Assembly: GCA_004835665.1 (NCBI GenBank)
Contig: RBKR01000025.1
Location: 744,001 to 808,000 of the forward strand
Source: Phoma sp. XZ068
Taxonomy: Eukaryota; Ascomycota; Dothideomycetes; Pleosporales; Didymellaceae
DNA length: 64,000 nt
Reading direction: 5' to 3'
Below are positions 30,395-42,538 of this stretch, piece after piece. The notes beneath the pieces are model-generated. The model had not been told where the DNA came from. It did no database searches and saw nothing but the letters and a program-made list of their open reading frames with translations. Every line of letters starts with the position of its first letter. Position 1 is the first letter of the stretch. The position numbers and the translations under genes are program-made.

Positions 30395-31235
30395 GCATTC
30401 AACGTTAGCGATCAAGGATAAATGAAGTTGAGCGACGCGCGTCTATCGGGTGAACGCCTAACCCATAGTCTAATTCACGGTCCCTAGTTCATATCCAAAA
30501 CAGCGCGGGTACACTATGCGACGTCCGTAAAATGTAGGACATGGTTAAAATATGTGGGCGCAGTTTCCTTCAGCTTACGAATACTTTAGAGTGCTAGGAC
30601 ACACATTATCAAACCTGTTGTGTCTGCGGGCCTTGCTCGTTCTGCTCTCAATGCAGCAGTTGCTCTGCCTTGGTGATGTTGTTTGGCGCGGCACCGCACT
30701 TCCTGGTCGTCCAAGACTGGCCTGCAGCTAGCTTGTTAACAGGTCTCGGTGATCTTGGTAATTCACTCATGCGACCCCCAACAACGCTACGGCTTTAATG
30801 CGGCAAGTGTAGTGAGGCGGCTCGAGGCGTCGTCACACATGGACACTGAAGCCAGCTTAGTGCCCTTGACATTAATTGAAACTCCTGCCGACCTGAGACC
30901 ACATGTAAATACTCATCCATCCAAAAGCGATAGTAGCGGAGTAATTGCAGACCAGATCTTACAGCAAGAAGCCACAGTAAAGTGAATAAAGTGTCTCACC
31001 ACCACATAGTATCTCACCATGCTGACAGAACAAATGCATACGTGCAGATATTGGTATTGAGTCAATAGATTCGTGATTCATTTCGGCCATGCTATCCAGT
31101 CTCTAGTACTCATGTCATGGTCAACACCGACTTCCAAGCCTTTTGTGAAGCGTGGCAAGCCCAATGATCCACCCAAACCCAAACGCCATCGCCATGCAAA
31201 AAGCAGATATCAAGTTAACGATGCTAAACTCAAAT
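30395..31235. other. Convergent 3' flanks of PTR2 and PLC-like genes
   Basis: About 840 bp between two converging genes. Only short frames (for example 30749-30985) with no features. Nothing supported. Confidence 0.4.
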
Positions 31236-32297
31236 TCACAGCCCGAAATAAACAGCAACGACCACCGCAACAATTACAGCCAGCAAATTTCCTTGCGCCT
31301 TCGCTACTCCACCTGCACTCTCTTGCGTCAAGGGCGCGGTGCTCAAACTCCTCCTACCGGAGATCGACCCCGAAACACCGTTCGCAGCATCTACGCTCGC
31401 AATCGCGGGTCCGACGTTGAAGAAGTCCACTAGCACAGCCCATGGGGCCTTGCCATACACACTTGTGCAGTTGCTCACACTTGAGCCCAAGCTGCCAAAC
31501 CCAGTCTGCGCATTCGTGACGTTTGCATACGTCTCGTTAGGCGACTGGATACCGAACAGCTGGTTCTCGTACAAGAAGTGGTTCATCAGGAAGAGGCGGC
31601 CGCCGGTTGAGGAGGTGCTGAGGCCGGATGGGCGGTTGGGTGTGCACGAGTAGTTGCTGGGGTTTACGTTCTCGAAGTTGTTCTCGAAGACGTATGTAAA
31701 CTCGTCCATCAGGAAGGGATACTGTGGCGAAGCTTGGCTGAGCGAGGCGACGAAGGTCATTAGGCGTGTGTTGTTGCCGATTAGGTTGTCAAGGGTGGGC
31801 CATGTTGTAGGTACGCTGGTGGACGGAGGTGTGTAAGCATATTCTGAGATGCCGGAAGAGTTGAATTGCGCGCCCAAGTCGGAGGCGGTTGCTGAGTCAG
31901 AGTTTACGAGGAGGACGGTAACGACGTCGTTGGTGTTCTTGTCCATCCAGGTCTTTATTGTTTTGAGCCAGGATTCAAGGGTTCCGGCATCGAGGAGGTC
32001 GCAGGAGCTGTGACAGAGGTGCCATGCATCTGCGCCGGAGCCGTTGTCGCTCTTGTGCACTTGCGCGGAGAGTAACCGCACACCAGCATCAAGCTGTGTT
32101 GTTGTGTCGTAGTAGTGGTTGCCTGAGGTGGAGAAGGAGGTGTTTTTGTTACGCAGGAAGGGAGAATCGTGCGCTCCAAGTTGTGTGATGTTGTTGTATG
32201 CTCTCGAACATAATGATGGCGAGTTGTTGCATGCTGTTTGTGCGGTGGCGGTAGAGTAGAGGAGGGCGGATGCCGCTACTATACTCCGGAAGAACAT
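31236..32297 (-). CDS. Secreted GPI-anchored PLC-like phosphodiesterase
   Basis: Single exon, 353 residues, ATG at 32297. Signal peptide about 1-19 (ends STATAQ). The PI-PLC X-type TIM barrel shows the first catalytic His43 in QLGAHDSPF and a second candidate His near 82 (SAQVHKSD); the region WLKTIKTWMDKNTNDVVTVLL is typical. The C-terminus is a Gly/Ala segment followed by a hydrophobic tail (LLAVIVAVVVAVYFGL), a GPI attachment signal. Several Asn-x-Ser/Thr sites fit secretion. Fungal members of this group lack the calcium-dependent domains of true PLC; the substrate is unknown. It converges with the PTR2 transporter. Confidence 0.88.
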   Translation of the reverse strand: MFFRSIVAASALLYSTATAQTACNNSPSLCSRAYNNITQLGAHDSPFLRNKNTSFSTSGNHYYDTTTQLDAGVRLLSAQVHKSDNGSGADAWHLCHSSCDLLDAGTLESWLKTIKTWMDKNTNDVVTVLLVNSDSATASDLGAQFNSSGISEYAYTPPSTSVPTTWPTLDNLIGNNTRLMTFVASLSQASPQYPFLMDEFTYVFENNFENVNPSNYSCTPNRPSGLSTSSTGGRLFLMNHFLYENQLFGIQSPNETYANVTNAQTGFGSLGSSVSNCTSVYGKAPWAVLVDFFNVGPAIASVDAANGVSGSISGRRSLSTAPLTQESAGGVAKAQGNLLAVIVAVVVAVYFGL

Positions 32298-34582
32298 CTT
32301 GTGTGGAATGTGGTAGGTGTTCTAAGGTCGAGTATTAAATATATCTGTTGACGGAGATTGTATGTCAAACAAAGAGTCGTTAGTCACAAACGGAGTTCAG
32401 AAGCGACAGTGGCGGGTTCGTCAATCGTAAACCTCACGAAGAGCGAAATAGGTCAAAAACATCAAAAGGCCAGGGTAGTCGCAGTATTATACGCATGTAG
32501 CGTCTCAGCAGCAAAGAGTGGCACTCTCGTCAGCGTGGCTGTCGCATGCGTATCGCAGTAGAATAGTGGAGCCAGTCGTCTTGCACACCACACATGCACA
32601 GCCCCAGAACCGCGAAGAAGTTTCAGGCGTCGTCAGCATGCCAGCCGAACGCGCCGCGACACGTCCGAAACAGAGGACATCATGCATTCTCGCAAACCCA
32701 GTGGCCGCGTACCAGCACCCAAACGCTCCAGTAACGGCGTGTTGTCACCCGAAAGGCTGGGGTGTGGATGCAGCGTGGTTGGAGGTGATGTCAAAACGGT
32801 GGAGTTTGGTGGACCCTGAGGCGGGTGTCTGTTTTTAGAGCGGCCGCGTTCGCTTGGCTTTAGTGTGGCTTCGCCCTGCACCACGCTGCTGCGGAGGCGT
32901 TAGAGGCGCCTTGTTGCTGGTGCTGATCAAACAAAGAAACAGCAATAAAGCGAAGCCTCATCCGCATCGTGCTGTGTTACCTACCAGAGTTATCCTGTGG
33001 AGTGATGGCGTTGATTGTCCGAGTTCAGATTTTCGTTGATCGTCGTCACCCCAGCCTCCAAGAAACGCCTCTCGTCTCCACTGCTCCAAGCCGTACGTCA
33101 GCACTTGTTCAACAGCGATGACTGCGTACGCTAGTACAATTCATGTCCACCGTCCAGTAATGCCGACATCTGCTTCCCCAGAAGCTCGACCATTTGAGCT
33201 CCAAGACGGCCCCAAAGTCTGCAGACCCACCTCCAGGCTTGGTGGTGTGCTCGGACGATGCTTATCCACATTACACATAATTGACTCTTCTCTTGATTTG
33301 CACTCCTTGATACGTCTGGGGTTTGGTAGTATGCCCAACGAGATTCCAGCCGGCGGCTGAAGGTCCCATTGGGAGAGATGTCCCGAGGTCGGTCCCATCG
33401 AGAACACCTAGGATTGAATGAGTAGGTATACCTGCATTATTCTCATTTTCATTTTGTCCGAATGAATCCTCACACCAAGTCCCCTTGACAATCTCTTTAG
33501 GCGTAATGCTTTTACTATCTGGCTCCCAACCCTCACCAACCCCACGAAAGTTTTCATGGTGGAAGCGCTTTAAGTCAACATAATTGAACCCTTTGTAGTG
33601 AAGTGATGGGTGTTGAAAGGCTCGATACATGATTGAGTGCAGGACATGCGTCAACATGAGTATATACGCTGGACCATCCCATAAAAGTTGAATTTGGAGC
33701 CCGCCCATCCTTTGGACAGATTGCGTACTTCATCCGGTCCGAACTATTGAGGCTCTCTTACCCCTCTATCGCGGTGCTGGCTGGTGAAGGTAAGTCTAGG
33801 TCTGTGCCACCTCTGTGGGATGCCCATAAACCTGGGTACTTTTCCGGCTGACCAACCTGGTTGTTCATCGCGGCGTTTGTGGTCTAAGGATGCAAGTCGT
33901 TGAAACCCTTCGAAATTTTTGAAGAAGAAGCAAGAGACATTGGAGCGCGTGCCTACCTCAAGGCGTCTACCGAGTTGAATATATATGCGATCATGCTAAC
34001 GATGTTGAGATTACCCATCGGCTTTCCCTTAAATGCTCCACCAAACCAATCACTATTAGCAACCAGCTTTGACAACAGGTCGCGGAGTTTTTGGATGGCT
34101 CAACGGAGGCTCAATAACTAGGTACAACCCCCATACCTTCGCGCCAACAGCAGCCACCACAAACTTTTGTACGAATCAACTGTCACACTTGTCAGATGCT
34201 TGGCACATCTTCTTATTGGGGAATGTCCATATTAGTAACCTTTGTGTCACATTAGTAGGAGGAACATAAGCATCACACTCAGCTCACGTGACTTAAAACC
34301 CTCACACTTAAACCCTGCAAGCCACGCCAACATGCGCGCAGAGGCGCCAACACAAGCAGCGTACAACAATAACTCTTCCTTTGATAATCGACTGCAGTGG
34401 TACGTCGGCGCTCTCATTCTCGCTTTCTTCAGACATCTTGTTGCTGTGGCTTTCGCACTTTCGGCCCGCAATTGCGTGCTCAGCTCGATTCGAGTATATC
34501 TCAAGGTCGCTCCAATACCAAGGAGTTCTTTCTCGCTTTCTATCTCTCAAAACCTTTACCTTTATACTCTCTTTTTCCAATC
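32298..34582. other. 2.3-kb divergent intergenic region
   Basis: Promoters of the PLC-like gene (minus) and the monooxygenase (plus). A 145-codon minus frame at 33271-33708 has some gene-like content but no domain, no convincing start context and no partner exon, so it is not annotated as a gene. The frame upstream of 34583 is open but lies in the 5' leader. Confidence 0.35.
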
Positions 34583-36181
34583 ATGTCCCCCCCGGAGTTC
34601 GATGCAATTGTTGTGGGCGCCGGCTTTGGTGGGATCTACCAGCTATACAGCCTCCGGCAACTAGGACTCAAAGTGCTACTCTTGGAAGCAGCCAGCAATG
34701 TAGGAGGAACATGGTACTGGAATAGGTACCCCGGGGCCTCCTCAGATGTACACTCCTTCACGTATCGATATTCGTGGGACAAGGAGCTCTTGCAAACATG
34801 GCCATGGAAGAATCAGTATCTTACACAGCCCGAAGTTCAAGCATATCTCTCTCATGTAGTTGACAAGCATGACCTGCGTCAACATATTCGGTTCAACGTT
34901 AAGTTCCTGGGCGGCAAGTTCGACGAGGAGAATAATATTTGGCATGTTGAAACGTCGGATGGAGGCGCACTCACGACACGGTACCTACTCACAGCGCTCG
35001 GTCCATTATCAGAGAAGAACTATCCTCAAATCCCAAACTTTGACTCTTTCAAAGGCGAAGTGTATCACACGGGAGCTTGGCCCGAGCACTACGACTTCCG
35101 CAACAAACGCGTGGGTATAGTCGGAAACGGATCAACAGGCAGCCAGCTCCTCGTCGCTCTGGCAAAAGAAGCAAAACACGTCACAAGCTTCCAGCGCAAC
35201 CCACAGTGGAACGTGCCAAACGGCAACAGACCAGTGTCCGAAGAAGAACGAGCCTCAATCAACGACAAATACCCCGAGATCTGGGACAACGTGCGCAACT
35301 CCTCCGTAGCATTCGGCTTCCCGGAAAGCACAATCCCAACATTCAGCGTAGACGCAGACCAACGACGAGAAAAGTTCCAGGCTGCGTGGGACAAGGGCAA
35401 CGGGTTCTACTTCATGTTCGGCGTATTCAGCGACACGACGACCTCGCGCGCCGCAAACGACGAGGCATGCGCATTCATCCGCAGCAAGATCCAAGAAATC
35501 GTTCAAGACCCGGAAACAGCGCGTAAACTCACTCCCACTGAACCCTACGCTCGCCGCCCCATCTGCAATAACGGGTACTACGAGACTTTCAACCGCGAGA
35601 ACGTCACCCTCGTTTCTCTAAAGGATACACCCTTCGCGGAACTAACTCCCCACGCAGCGAAAACATCAGATGGGACAGAGCACGCCCTCGACGTCCTGAT
35701 CTTCGCGACAGGCTTCGACGCCGTAACAGGGAGCTACGACGCGCTCCCCATCATTGGTAGAAACGGGGGTACACTGGCCGAACACTGGGCTGACCGCCCA
35801 TCCTCTTACCTCGGTTTCTCAGCATCGTCGTTCCCGAACCTCTTCACGCTCAGCGGTCCACACCACCCGTTTACCAATGCGCCGCCGCAGATCGAAGCGC
35901 AGGTGGATTTCATCACGGATGTGATTCGTCATGCGGGGCCGGAGGGCGTGGTGGAAGCTACGCGGGAGGCGGAAGACTGGTGGACAGACCTGAGTAATAG
36001 TGTTGTGGAGGGGAGTATATTTCATGAGCCGAAGGGGTGGGTGTTCAAGGATAATGTGGCGGGGAAGAAGCATAGTACTATATTCTGGTTTGGGGGGTTG
36101 AAGGCGTATAGAGAGCATTTGGATGAGGTGAGGAGGAATGCGTTTAAGGGGTATGGTTTTGGGGGTGTGAAGACGCCATGA
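34583..36181 (+). CDS. Flavin-dependent Baeyer-Villiger-type monooxygenase
   Basis: 532 residues from the ATG at 34583 (MSPPEFDAIVVGAG); the open frame upstream is taken as leader because this start sits directly before the FAD motif. Gly12-x-Gly14-x2-Gly17 binds FAD and GNGSTG (181-186) binds NADPH. Between them FKGEVYHTGAWP (156-167) is an exact match to the Baeyer-Villiger fingerprint FxGxxxHxxxWP. The later ATGFD motif is also present. The enzyme should insert oxygen into ketones using NADPH and O2; the substrate is unknown. There is no cluster of biosynthetic genes around it, so a catabolic or detoxifying role is as likely as a secondary-metabolite one. Intronless. Confidence 0.93.
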   Translation: MSPPEFDAIVVGAGFGGIYQLYSLRQLGLKVLLLEAASNVGGTWYWNRYPGASSDVHSFTYRYSWDKELLQTWPWKNQYLTQPEVQAYLSHVVDKHDLRQHIRFNVKFLGGKFDEENNIWHVETSDGGALTTRYLLTALGPLSEKNYPQIPNFDSFKGEVYHTGAWPEHYDFRNKRVGIVGNGSTGSQLLVALAKEAKHVTSFQRNPQWNVPNGNRPVSEEERASINDKYPEIWDNVRNSSVAFGFPESTIPTFSVDADQRREKFQAAWDKGNGFYFMFGVFSDTTTSRAANDEACAFIRSKIQEIVQDPETARKLTPTEPYARRPICNNGYYETFNRENVTLVSLKDTPFAELTPHAAKTSDGTEHALDVLIFATGFDAVTGSYDALPIIGRNGGTLAEHWADRPSSYLGFSASSFPNLFTLSGPHHPFTNAPPQIEAQVDFITDVIRHAGPEGVVEATREAEDWWTDLSNSVVEGSIFHEPKGWVFKDNVAGKKHSTIFWFGGLKAYREHLDEVRRNAFKGYGFGGVKTP

Positions 36182-36518
36182 TGACTTGTAGGATTAGATT
36201 AATTAAAGATTTTGAAATGTACTTTGAAGGTCTGATGTGAGGTCTGTACTTTGGGAGTTGGAGAAGCACAGACCTCCACTCTTATCGATACCCGGAAGCT
36301 CTCCCTTCCGGCGCATCACACGCGTCGAAGTTCGACGCGACGATCTCATCATATGTAACTAGACAGCAGCTAATAATAAACTCACTCCCAGACAACATCA
36401 TCTCCTCCTTACAATACTCTTCAGACATCATTCATTCTAGACAGCTATTGACATAGCCACTGCGCGAACAGCGTACCTTTCAACCGCAACTAGAAACACC
36501 ACAACCACCACCCTCACA
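36182..36518. other. Short spacer
   Basis: 337 bp between two plus-strand genes, with a CA/AC-rich stretch just before the next start. Nothing else seen. Confidence 0.4.
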
Positions 36519-37232
36519 ATGGCCTCCCCCACCCTCGAAACGGCAACACCCTCCATGCCTCCCCCAGTCGACTCGCCAGCGACCGCCACACCACGCATAG
36601 CCCTCCGCCAACCCTCAACCTCCCCCTCCCAGGCGTCCAGCACCCCCAGCATCGCTCCACCGTCACTAAAATGGCTAAGCGGGAGCTGGAACGTAACACA
36701 CAGCACACTCCCGATGTGGAAGAAGTCGCGAAATGTACGGATAACATACACACCGATAACAAACACGCCGGTGTCCTCAACGCCGGGGGGACCAACGTCC
36801 ATAGACGATGAGGTGAGCTACCAAGCGGTGGACAAGAGCAAGAGCAAGATATCGACGGTCAAGGGGGTGGATAAGCCATTTGCTACGTCCGCTGAGCCTG
36901 CGTCAGCGCGAGAGGCGGATGTTGGGGAGGAGAAAGCGAGTTTGGGGTATAATTGGCGCGGGAAAGGCTGGCTTATGATTGCGTCGTCGAAGTGGGAGAT
37001 TCTTGGTTATGGAGCTGAAGCAGATGCGCAAAATGATTGGGTGGTTACGTACTTTGCGAAAACTTTGTTTACGCCTGCGGGTGTTGACTTCTACTCTCGT
37101 AAAGGGCAGCTGACCCCTGCCACGGTCGAAGCGATCAAAGAAGCTATCAAAGGCCTAGGTGGCGATATTGCGAAGTTGGGTGGCGAGGTGTTTGATGTTG
37201 CGTATGATGGGGAAAGGGAAGGGAAGGCCTGA
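36519..37232 (+). CDS. Conserved fungal hypothetical protein, possibly calycin-like
   Basis: 237 residues, single exon, ATG at 36519 in good context (CACAATGGC). The first 45 residues are a Thr/Pro/Ser leader. From residue 50 the pattern LKWLSGSWNVTHSTLPMWKK, RNVRITYTP, then LGYNWRGKGWLMIASSKWEILGY and DWVVTYFAKTLFTPAGVDFYS reads as alternating beta strands around a GxW motif, as in lipocalin-like barrels. The C-terminus is helical. No signal peptide, so probably cytosolic. I do not recognise the family; calycin-like is an inference from the GSW motif and strand pattern only. Confidence 0.72.
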   Translation: MASPTLETATPSMPPPVDSPATATPRIALRQPSTSPSQASSTPSIAPPSLKWLSGSWNVTHSTLPMWKKSRNVRITYTPITNTPVSSTPGGPTSIDDEVSYQAVDKSKSKISTVKGVDKPFATSAEPASAREADVGEEKASLGYNWRGKGWLMIASSKWEILGYGAEADAQNDWVVTYFAKTLFTPAGVDFYSRKGQLTPATVEAIKEAIKGLGGDIAKLGGEVFDVAYDGEREGKA

Positions 37233-37394
37233 ATGGCGAGCGGACGGCGAGAAGGGGAAAGTTGCAGGGAACCGAAGCTTATGTTTAATTCTCGAGGAGG
37301 TAGTTGAGATACCCGAGGCCTTGCTCCTCAGATGCGTCAGCTAGATATACGATTGCTGGATTTGGACCATCACTTCTTGTCATCATTCACATAC

Positions 37395-40300
37395 TTAGTC
37401 GAGCAGGCTCCAGTCTGATTCTCCATATGTCGAGTTTTTCGACTCCGCAGCACTCGCGTACGACTTCCTCTTTGGCGGAGAGCGATACACCTCGTAGTTG
37501 ATGTCAAGATCCACTAGCAAGCTGGTGTTACCCGAGACGGACGCGGATGGTTTTCGAGGCGACGTCTCAATCAGCGTGCCAGACGTACGTGCATCGACAC
37601 CAGTCACTGTCAAGGCAGCCGACTGAGGTGTCGTGTTGCGACGGAACTCTTGGAAGGCTGCTTCTTCCTCTCTACGCTTTTGCATAAATCGAGCATCGTC
37701 TGCCTGAGCGCCCCCTTTAACGTAGTCTCGCCACTTATCAGGGGACCCCGACTGTGGAAGTGAGTTCGCCGTGATTTGAAAGCTGGAGTCAGGAAGGAAT
37801 TTACGCGGCGTTGAGGGTGGCGGGCGGGACGAAGTAGCACCGTTTGTGACAGATTTCAACATAGCTCGATGGCCGCCAGCTCGTCGATCGCAAGTTTGAC
37901 ACTTGCATTGATCAGAACAAATCTCTGCGTTTACATCAGTGTCGCTGTTCTAGTCTGAACACCTTGGTCTACACGTACCCATACAGCGATGACCGCAGTT
38001 CAGTTTAATAGAGCACTGCATCATGCAGTTGACCTGATCGTGTTCGAACCTGTTCTGTCAGCACAGTATGCGAACCCTGGAGAAAAAATAAGACTTACGG
38101 GTGGCACCTGTAAGGGCACGGATGACCACACGACAGTATACCCTTGCACTTGTGATCGCACCCACCATGAATGAGATCCCAATCATCAACAAATTGTATC
38201 CAAAGCTTGCGCTGGTGCTGCGTGCACTCGAGCGGAAGGAAGTAGCCGATGCGGCGCTCTTGAAAAGTCTCCGCCCTGGCCTTTGGGGCTTCCTTTCCAC
38301 ACATAATGTCGATGACCTCGGCCCACGTCCCGGATTCGCAGGCCAGCAGCTCAGCATTGCCAAAAAGGTAGAAGCCGCGTTTCGCTCGGGACAGTGCGAC
38401 GCAGGCACGATTGTCATTTGAAAGAAAGCCAATGGAGTGGTGTTTGTTCGATCGTACGAGGGACAGCAGAACGATATCGTTTCTGGAATTTGTAGTGAGC
38501 ATAAGTACCCCATCGTAAATGCAAGGCTTACTTACTCTTCTCCCTGGTATGAATCTACGGTGACCACTTGGATAGGGTGGGTGCGAAGATTGGGATGGGA
38601 TCGAAGCATCTTCAGGATGCGCTTGCGTTGGCCATTGTAGAAGGTCAAAACAGTAATTCCTGTGGCTAGTTCGCCATTTAATATCAAGTAGTCAACGAAA
38701 CCTACTATGAACTCAGCTTCGCCGGTGTTTACACAAGAAGAATTGGCATCTCGCGATTCTTGCCACTCATGAGTGAAGAAATATGAGTTGACACCGCCCA
38801 TACCTAAGACTGGTGGTCTATTGTTCGGATCTTTGACGCTTGCATGGTCCTTCAAAGTGTCATTGTAGATGGGGTGGAGAAGTCGTCGGATCTCTGGGAC
38901 CATACGTCGCTGTTGAGTGAGCTGGTCATATGAGACTTTATTCATTACCAGACGCTCAAACATCGAAAGATTCAAGAAGAATGGGGCTCCCTCGAATGAT
39001 TTCACTTGCGTGTGCGGTCTCAACTGTTGATGATCTCCGACGAGGATGAGGTGCTCGAGCGTTGGCAGGCAAGCCACAGTGACCGGTGCCTCCATTGTCT
39101 CGGCGGCTTCTTCGACAAGCACAATCCGGGGTCGGAGAGCAGATATCAGAGCGCGGTATTTTGATAGTCCGGTGGTAGTCATACCGATAATACGTTGCTT
39201 GCTGAGCAGATTGACATCCTCCTCCCACAGCCCAACACGACGTTGCTGGACGGCTTCGTGGTAGGTCTTCGCGATGATACGTACCTCTGTAAGCAACTGC
39301 TTCTTCACCCTCCGCATCAAATAATTGTAGATGTGTCCACGGTTGACGTATTCGATCATCGTGAGGTCCGGCGTAGTATAAAGGAGCTCTTGGATCTCTT
39401 CATCTTTAAGAATTCCGCTGCCTTTACCCCTGTAATTGTCGCTCAACAGGAGTACCTCTCCTCGGAGAGCTTCGATGTCGTCATCGTCCTGTGCAGAAGC
39501 CTCCGCCTCCAGTTCTTGCAGCTGCTCGATCTCAAGGTCTTCTTCCTCCCACTCCCAGCCAAAATCATCAGGCCCGTCTGGGCGTCGACATTCCGTCAAT
39601 GCCTTGCCGAGCCACTGTTGCATCAACTCGCCAGGAGCATCGTCTGACGGACCAAGAATGGAGTCGTTGTCCATTTCCAACGACTCAGCCTGGTCCTTGG
39701 TAAGCAAACCGAGTTGCTTCAACACTCGATGATCTAAGGCACCCTTGCCCATCTCCAGTGGCGCTAGTACAGTTTGGCAGCTGACTTTGGCCCTTCTTAA
39801 TGCCATCGTAGCCTGAGATTTCAGGCTGTGAGGCTGCTTCTGTGGAGGTTCAGCCGAACGAACTTCGAACAGGGTGCGCTTCTTGATGTTGGGATCCTTG
39901 CTCCTGCCACCCAAACGGATGTAGTTGGGTTCGAACGAACAAGTGTGTCGCAAAATCTGGTCAACAGCATGATTTGTCTGCGCCGTGACAATGATTGGGG
40001 CGTCATCCTTACGGAGGTTGTCGCGGAGGATTTGCATGGCCTTGACGGAGACAAAGGTTTTGCCAGTACCGGGCGGTCCTTGTACGATAGCGACCTTGCT
40101 GGTTAGCATGCGCTTCAGAGCTTGTGACTGTGAACTGTCCAATGATGTTGCATTGTTGGCTGGCCACTCTTCCAGCGCATTGACACTCTGGAAAGCTGAC
40201 GACTCTTCCATACTCACCAGGGAGCTGAGGTCTAGATAGGGGTTGTTTTTAATGTACGCGGGAGGCCCCACATCCCTCTGCACGTCGACAAGGTGTTCGG

Positions 40301-41426
40301 AGAGCGGAAAAGGCTCTCTCATCATGTGTTGAAGGGCCATGAGTGTATGTCGGCTGGCTTCGAAAAAGCTGGAACGACATTCGACCATGATCCACTTCTG
40401 CATGGGATCGATAGGTTGATGATAGTGTGGAAAGAACAGATCGATCTCAGGAGGGTTCTGTTGCAATGCTGACATGGGTCGGGCGGCGACTGTTGCCAGT
40501 ATGCAGGTGGTCTGAAAAGCGTCGCCGAAGGGTGACAAAGCAAGAAGTGTGCCTGTGATGAGGCGTTTAGACTGTTCCCAGCTATTCAAAGTTAGCACAG
40601 TCCAAGCGTCTGTGGGTCTAGACATACCGGATATGCTTCTTGACACGCGACATAGAGAATGCCACTCTCGTTGCCAGTCCCCGGGGACTGAACACTAGCG
40701 AGGTTATGTATACGGGCTCGTAGATGCCAACGCTCTTCTCATATTGTGCCTCATCTTTCCAGGCGTCTCTGCGGACCTCAGCCACAGCCTCGCGAAGTGG
40801 TTGTAGGGCATCTTCGCGCAGGAGCTCGTACTCAGTCTGTAGATATTCTTCAGTGCTATCGTATGGGCCATCTATCTTCTTCGGCTGAGGGCCTTCAGTC
40901 TTGATTAGGACTTGTTTGCTGGTGAATGTAGGCTCTTGCTGCAGGATCTCATCCGGATGTGGAATCTCAGGCTTATGGAGCCAAGGCCCGGCGCCTGTGA
41001 CTGTCTTGTTAGCAAGCTCGTAGTACTTTCGGATATCTTCATTCACGCGCGTCGGCACAGACTCGGGGATGCTGTCGTCAGGAACTTGCGGGTTGCGACG
41101 ATGGTGTGGCCAGACATTGCCGAATCGCTCGGTCAGGTGGGCATCGTATTCGCCATCTACTCTCTTGTAAGTCCAGTGCATTTTATATGACGCAGTAGTA
41201 CGAAAGAGAATAGTGAAGCCACAAGGCTAAAGGAGACGGTAGGCATCGAGCTAAAGCCATGCGTTGCTTGTTTGACATGCATAAGAAATCACTCACTGCC
41301 GTCCAGTCCGGAGTCTAGGCTTGCGTATATGTTGTTAGATTGTTCCTGAGATTGGCCTGAACTGCGGGCAGCGGATCCCTGGCCTCGTTGGCGTGGCCTT
41401 CTCGACCTTGATGGCTTTTTGGCCAT
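37395..41426 (-). CDS. NFX1-type zinc finger RNA helicase (Hrr1/ZNFX1-like, SF1)
   Basis: Six exons (41426-41297, 41156-40628, 40581-38536, 38482-38099, 38049-37980, 37925-37395; introns 46-140 bp) sum to 3690 bp and 1229 residues. The Upf1-like SF1 helicase core has Walker A GPPGTGKT (388-395), motif II EEAAE (710-714), GDHQQLRP, DSYQGEEND and VALSRAKRG. NFX1-type Cys/His clusters follow (CDHKCKGILSCGHPCPYRC and CGHRCMEICSDQCKCQTC), then a disordered tail. In fission yeast the homologue Hrr1 works with Argonaute and the RNA-directed RNA polymerase in heterochromatic silencing; ZNFX1 has related roles in animals. The same role here is inferred. The acceptor of exon 2 (TAG before 41156) was chosen for phase and is the least certain border. 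Confidence 0.9.
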
Positions 41427-42538
41427 GCTTGCGGTGAATCGCGAGGTTGTGTGGGACGTAAACAAGTGAGTGAAGTTTGAGTTTGGAAGTACAGATAGGA
41501 CAATGAATATGAGAATGCAGCCGGTGCTGTGTGGGCGAAAATGTGGTGTGAAGGTGAAGCTCGGTTGTGCAATTGCTGTTTGCTTGTGGACTAAAAGGGC
41601 AAGCACGCTCCAGGCAAACCAGCAATGGCCCGCCGACAGTCGACTTGGAAGAGGAAGAATGAACGAAACGAATGATCAGACGATTGATGAGAATGAAGAC
41701 ATAAGTACAAGCGTGGGGCTGAGTATAGATGGTGCATGAATCGGCAGTGCGTGCATTGCGCCCATTGTCGAGAGTCTAAGACAACAGAGAAACATGAAAC
41801 TAGCCACAAGAGGCTGTTGAGTGCTTCGTTGCGCATTCGTGTTACTCAAGCAGTCGACATTGATCTATGACCATGTATGAGCACCAGTATGTATCGGTCC
41901 GTGACTCGCCAAAAGTTCATACGACTTCTAGATCAATCAACGCAGGAGGTGAACCATGTCAACGTGCCATAATGTGTATCCAAAGAGATCCGGCGTAGAG
42001 CAAGTCCACGTACTGTAACGTGAATTGGCGAGAGGAGCAACACACTGGGGCGTAGAGACGGCATGGAATGGACCTTCAACAGAGCCCTTGAGACCCAGAG
42101 GGCCGTCGAAGTGACTAATGACTGGCTGCTGAGCTGGTGAGATGTAAATCGAGGAGAGAGACGCCACCAAAATGTACCTAGGTATGCATCTAGTCATCAG
42201 CTACGCAGCAAGTGCAACTATTGCGCGGAGCAGAGACGAGAGAGTGCACGTGTGAGTATCAGACAGCATGCGAATCTATCTCAACAGACCATGTCAAATC
42301 TTGGATGCCATCAATAGGCTGCTGAGGTGACTGCTTGGTTGCTGCTGAAAGAATAAAGAATTAAGATGCACGGCGAGATGTCGAGATCCAGGGTCCGCGC
42401 CTGCCCCTTTCGGTCCTCGGTTCGGCACGCTTCAGCCCTATGACGCGCCTAAGCGCGACGTCGGCGCATGTTCACCGCGCGCCTCGAGCAATTGTACATT
42501 CGAGAGCAGCAGATGCGCGCGCGCTTCCACGGGGCAGC
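41427..42538. other. 1.1-kb divergent intergenic region
   Basis: Promoters of the helicase gene (minus) and Spt8 (plus). CpG- and GC-rich towards the Spt8 side (from 42370). No coding region supported. Confidence 0.4.

Noticed and set aside
33271..33708. 145-codon minus frame in the spacer before the monooxygenase
   Set aside because: No recognisable domain or splice partner; could be a relic, but the sequence alone does not show it.
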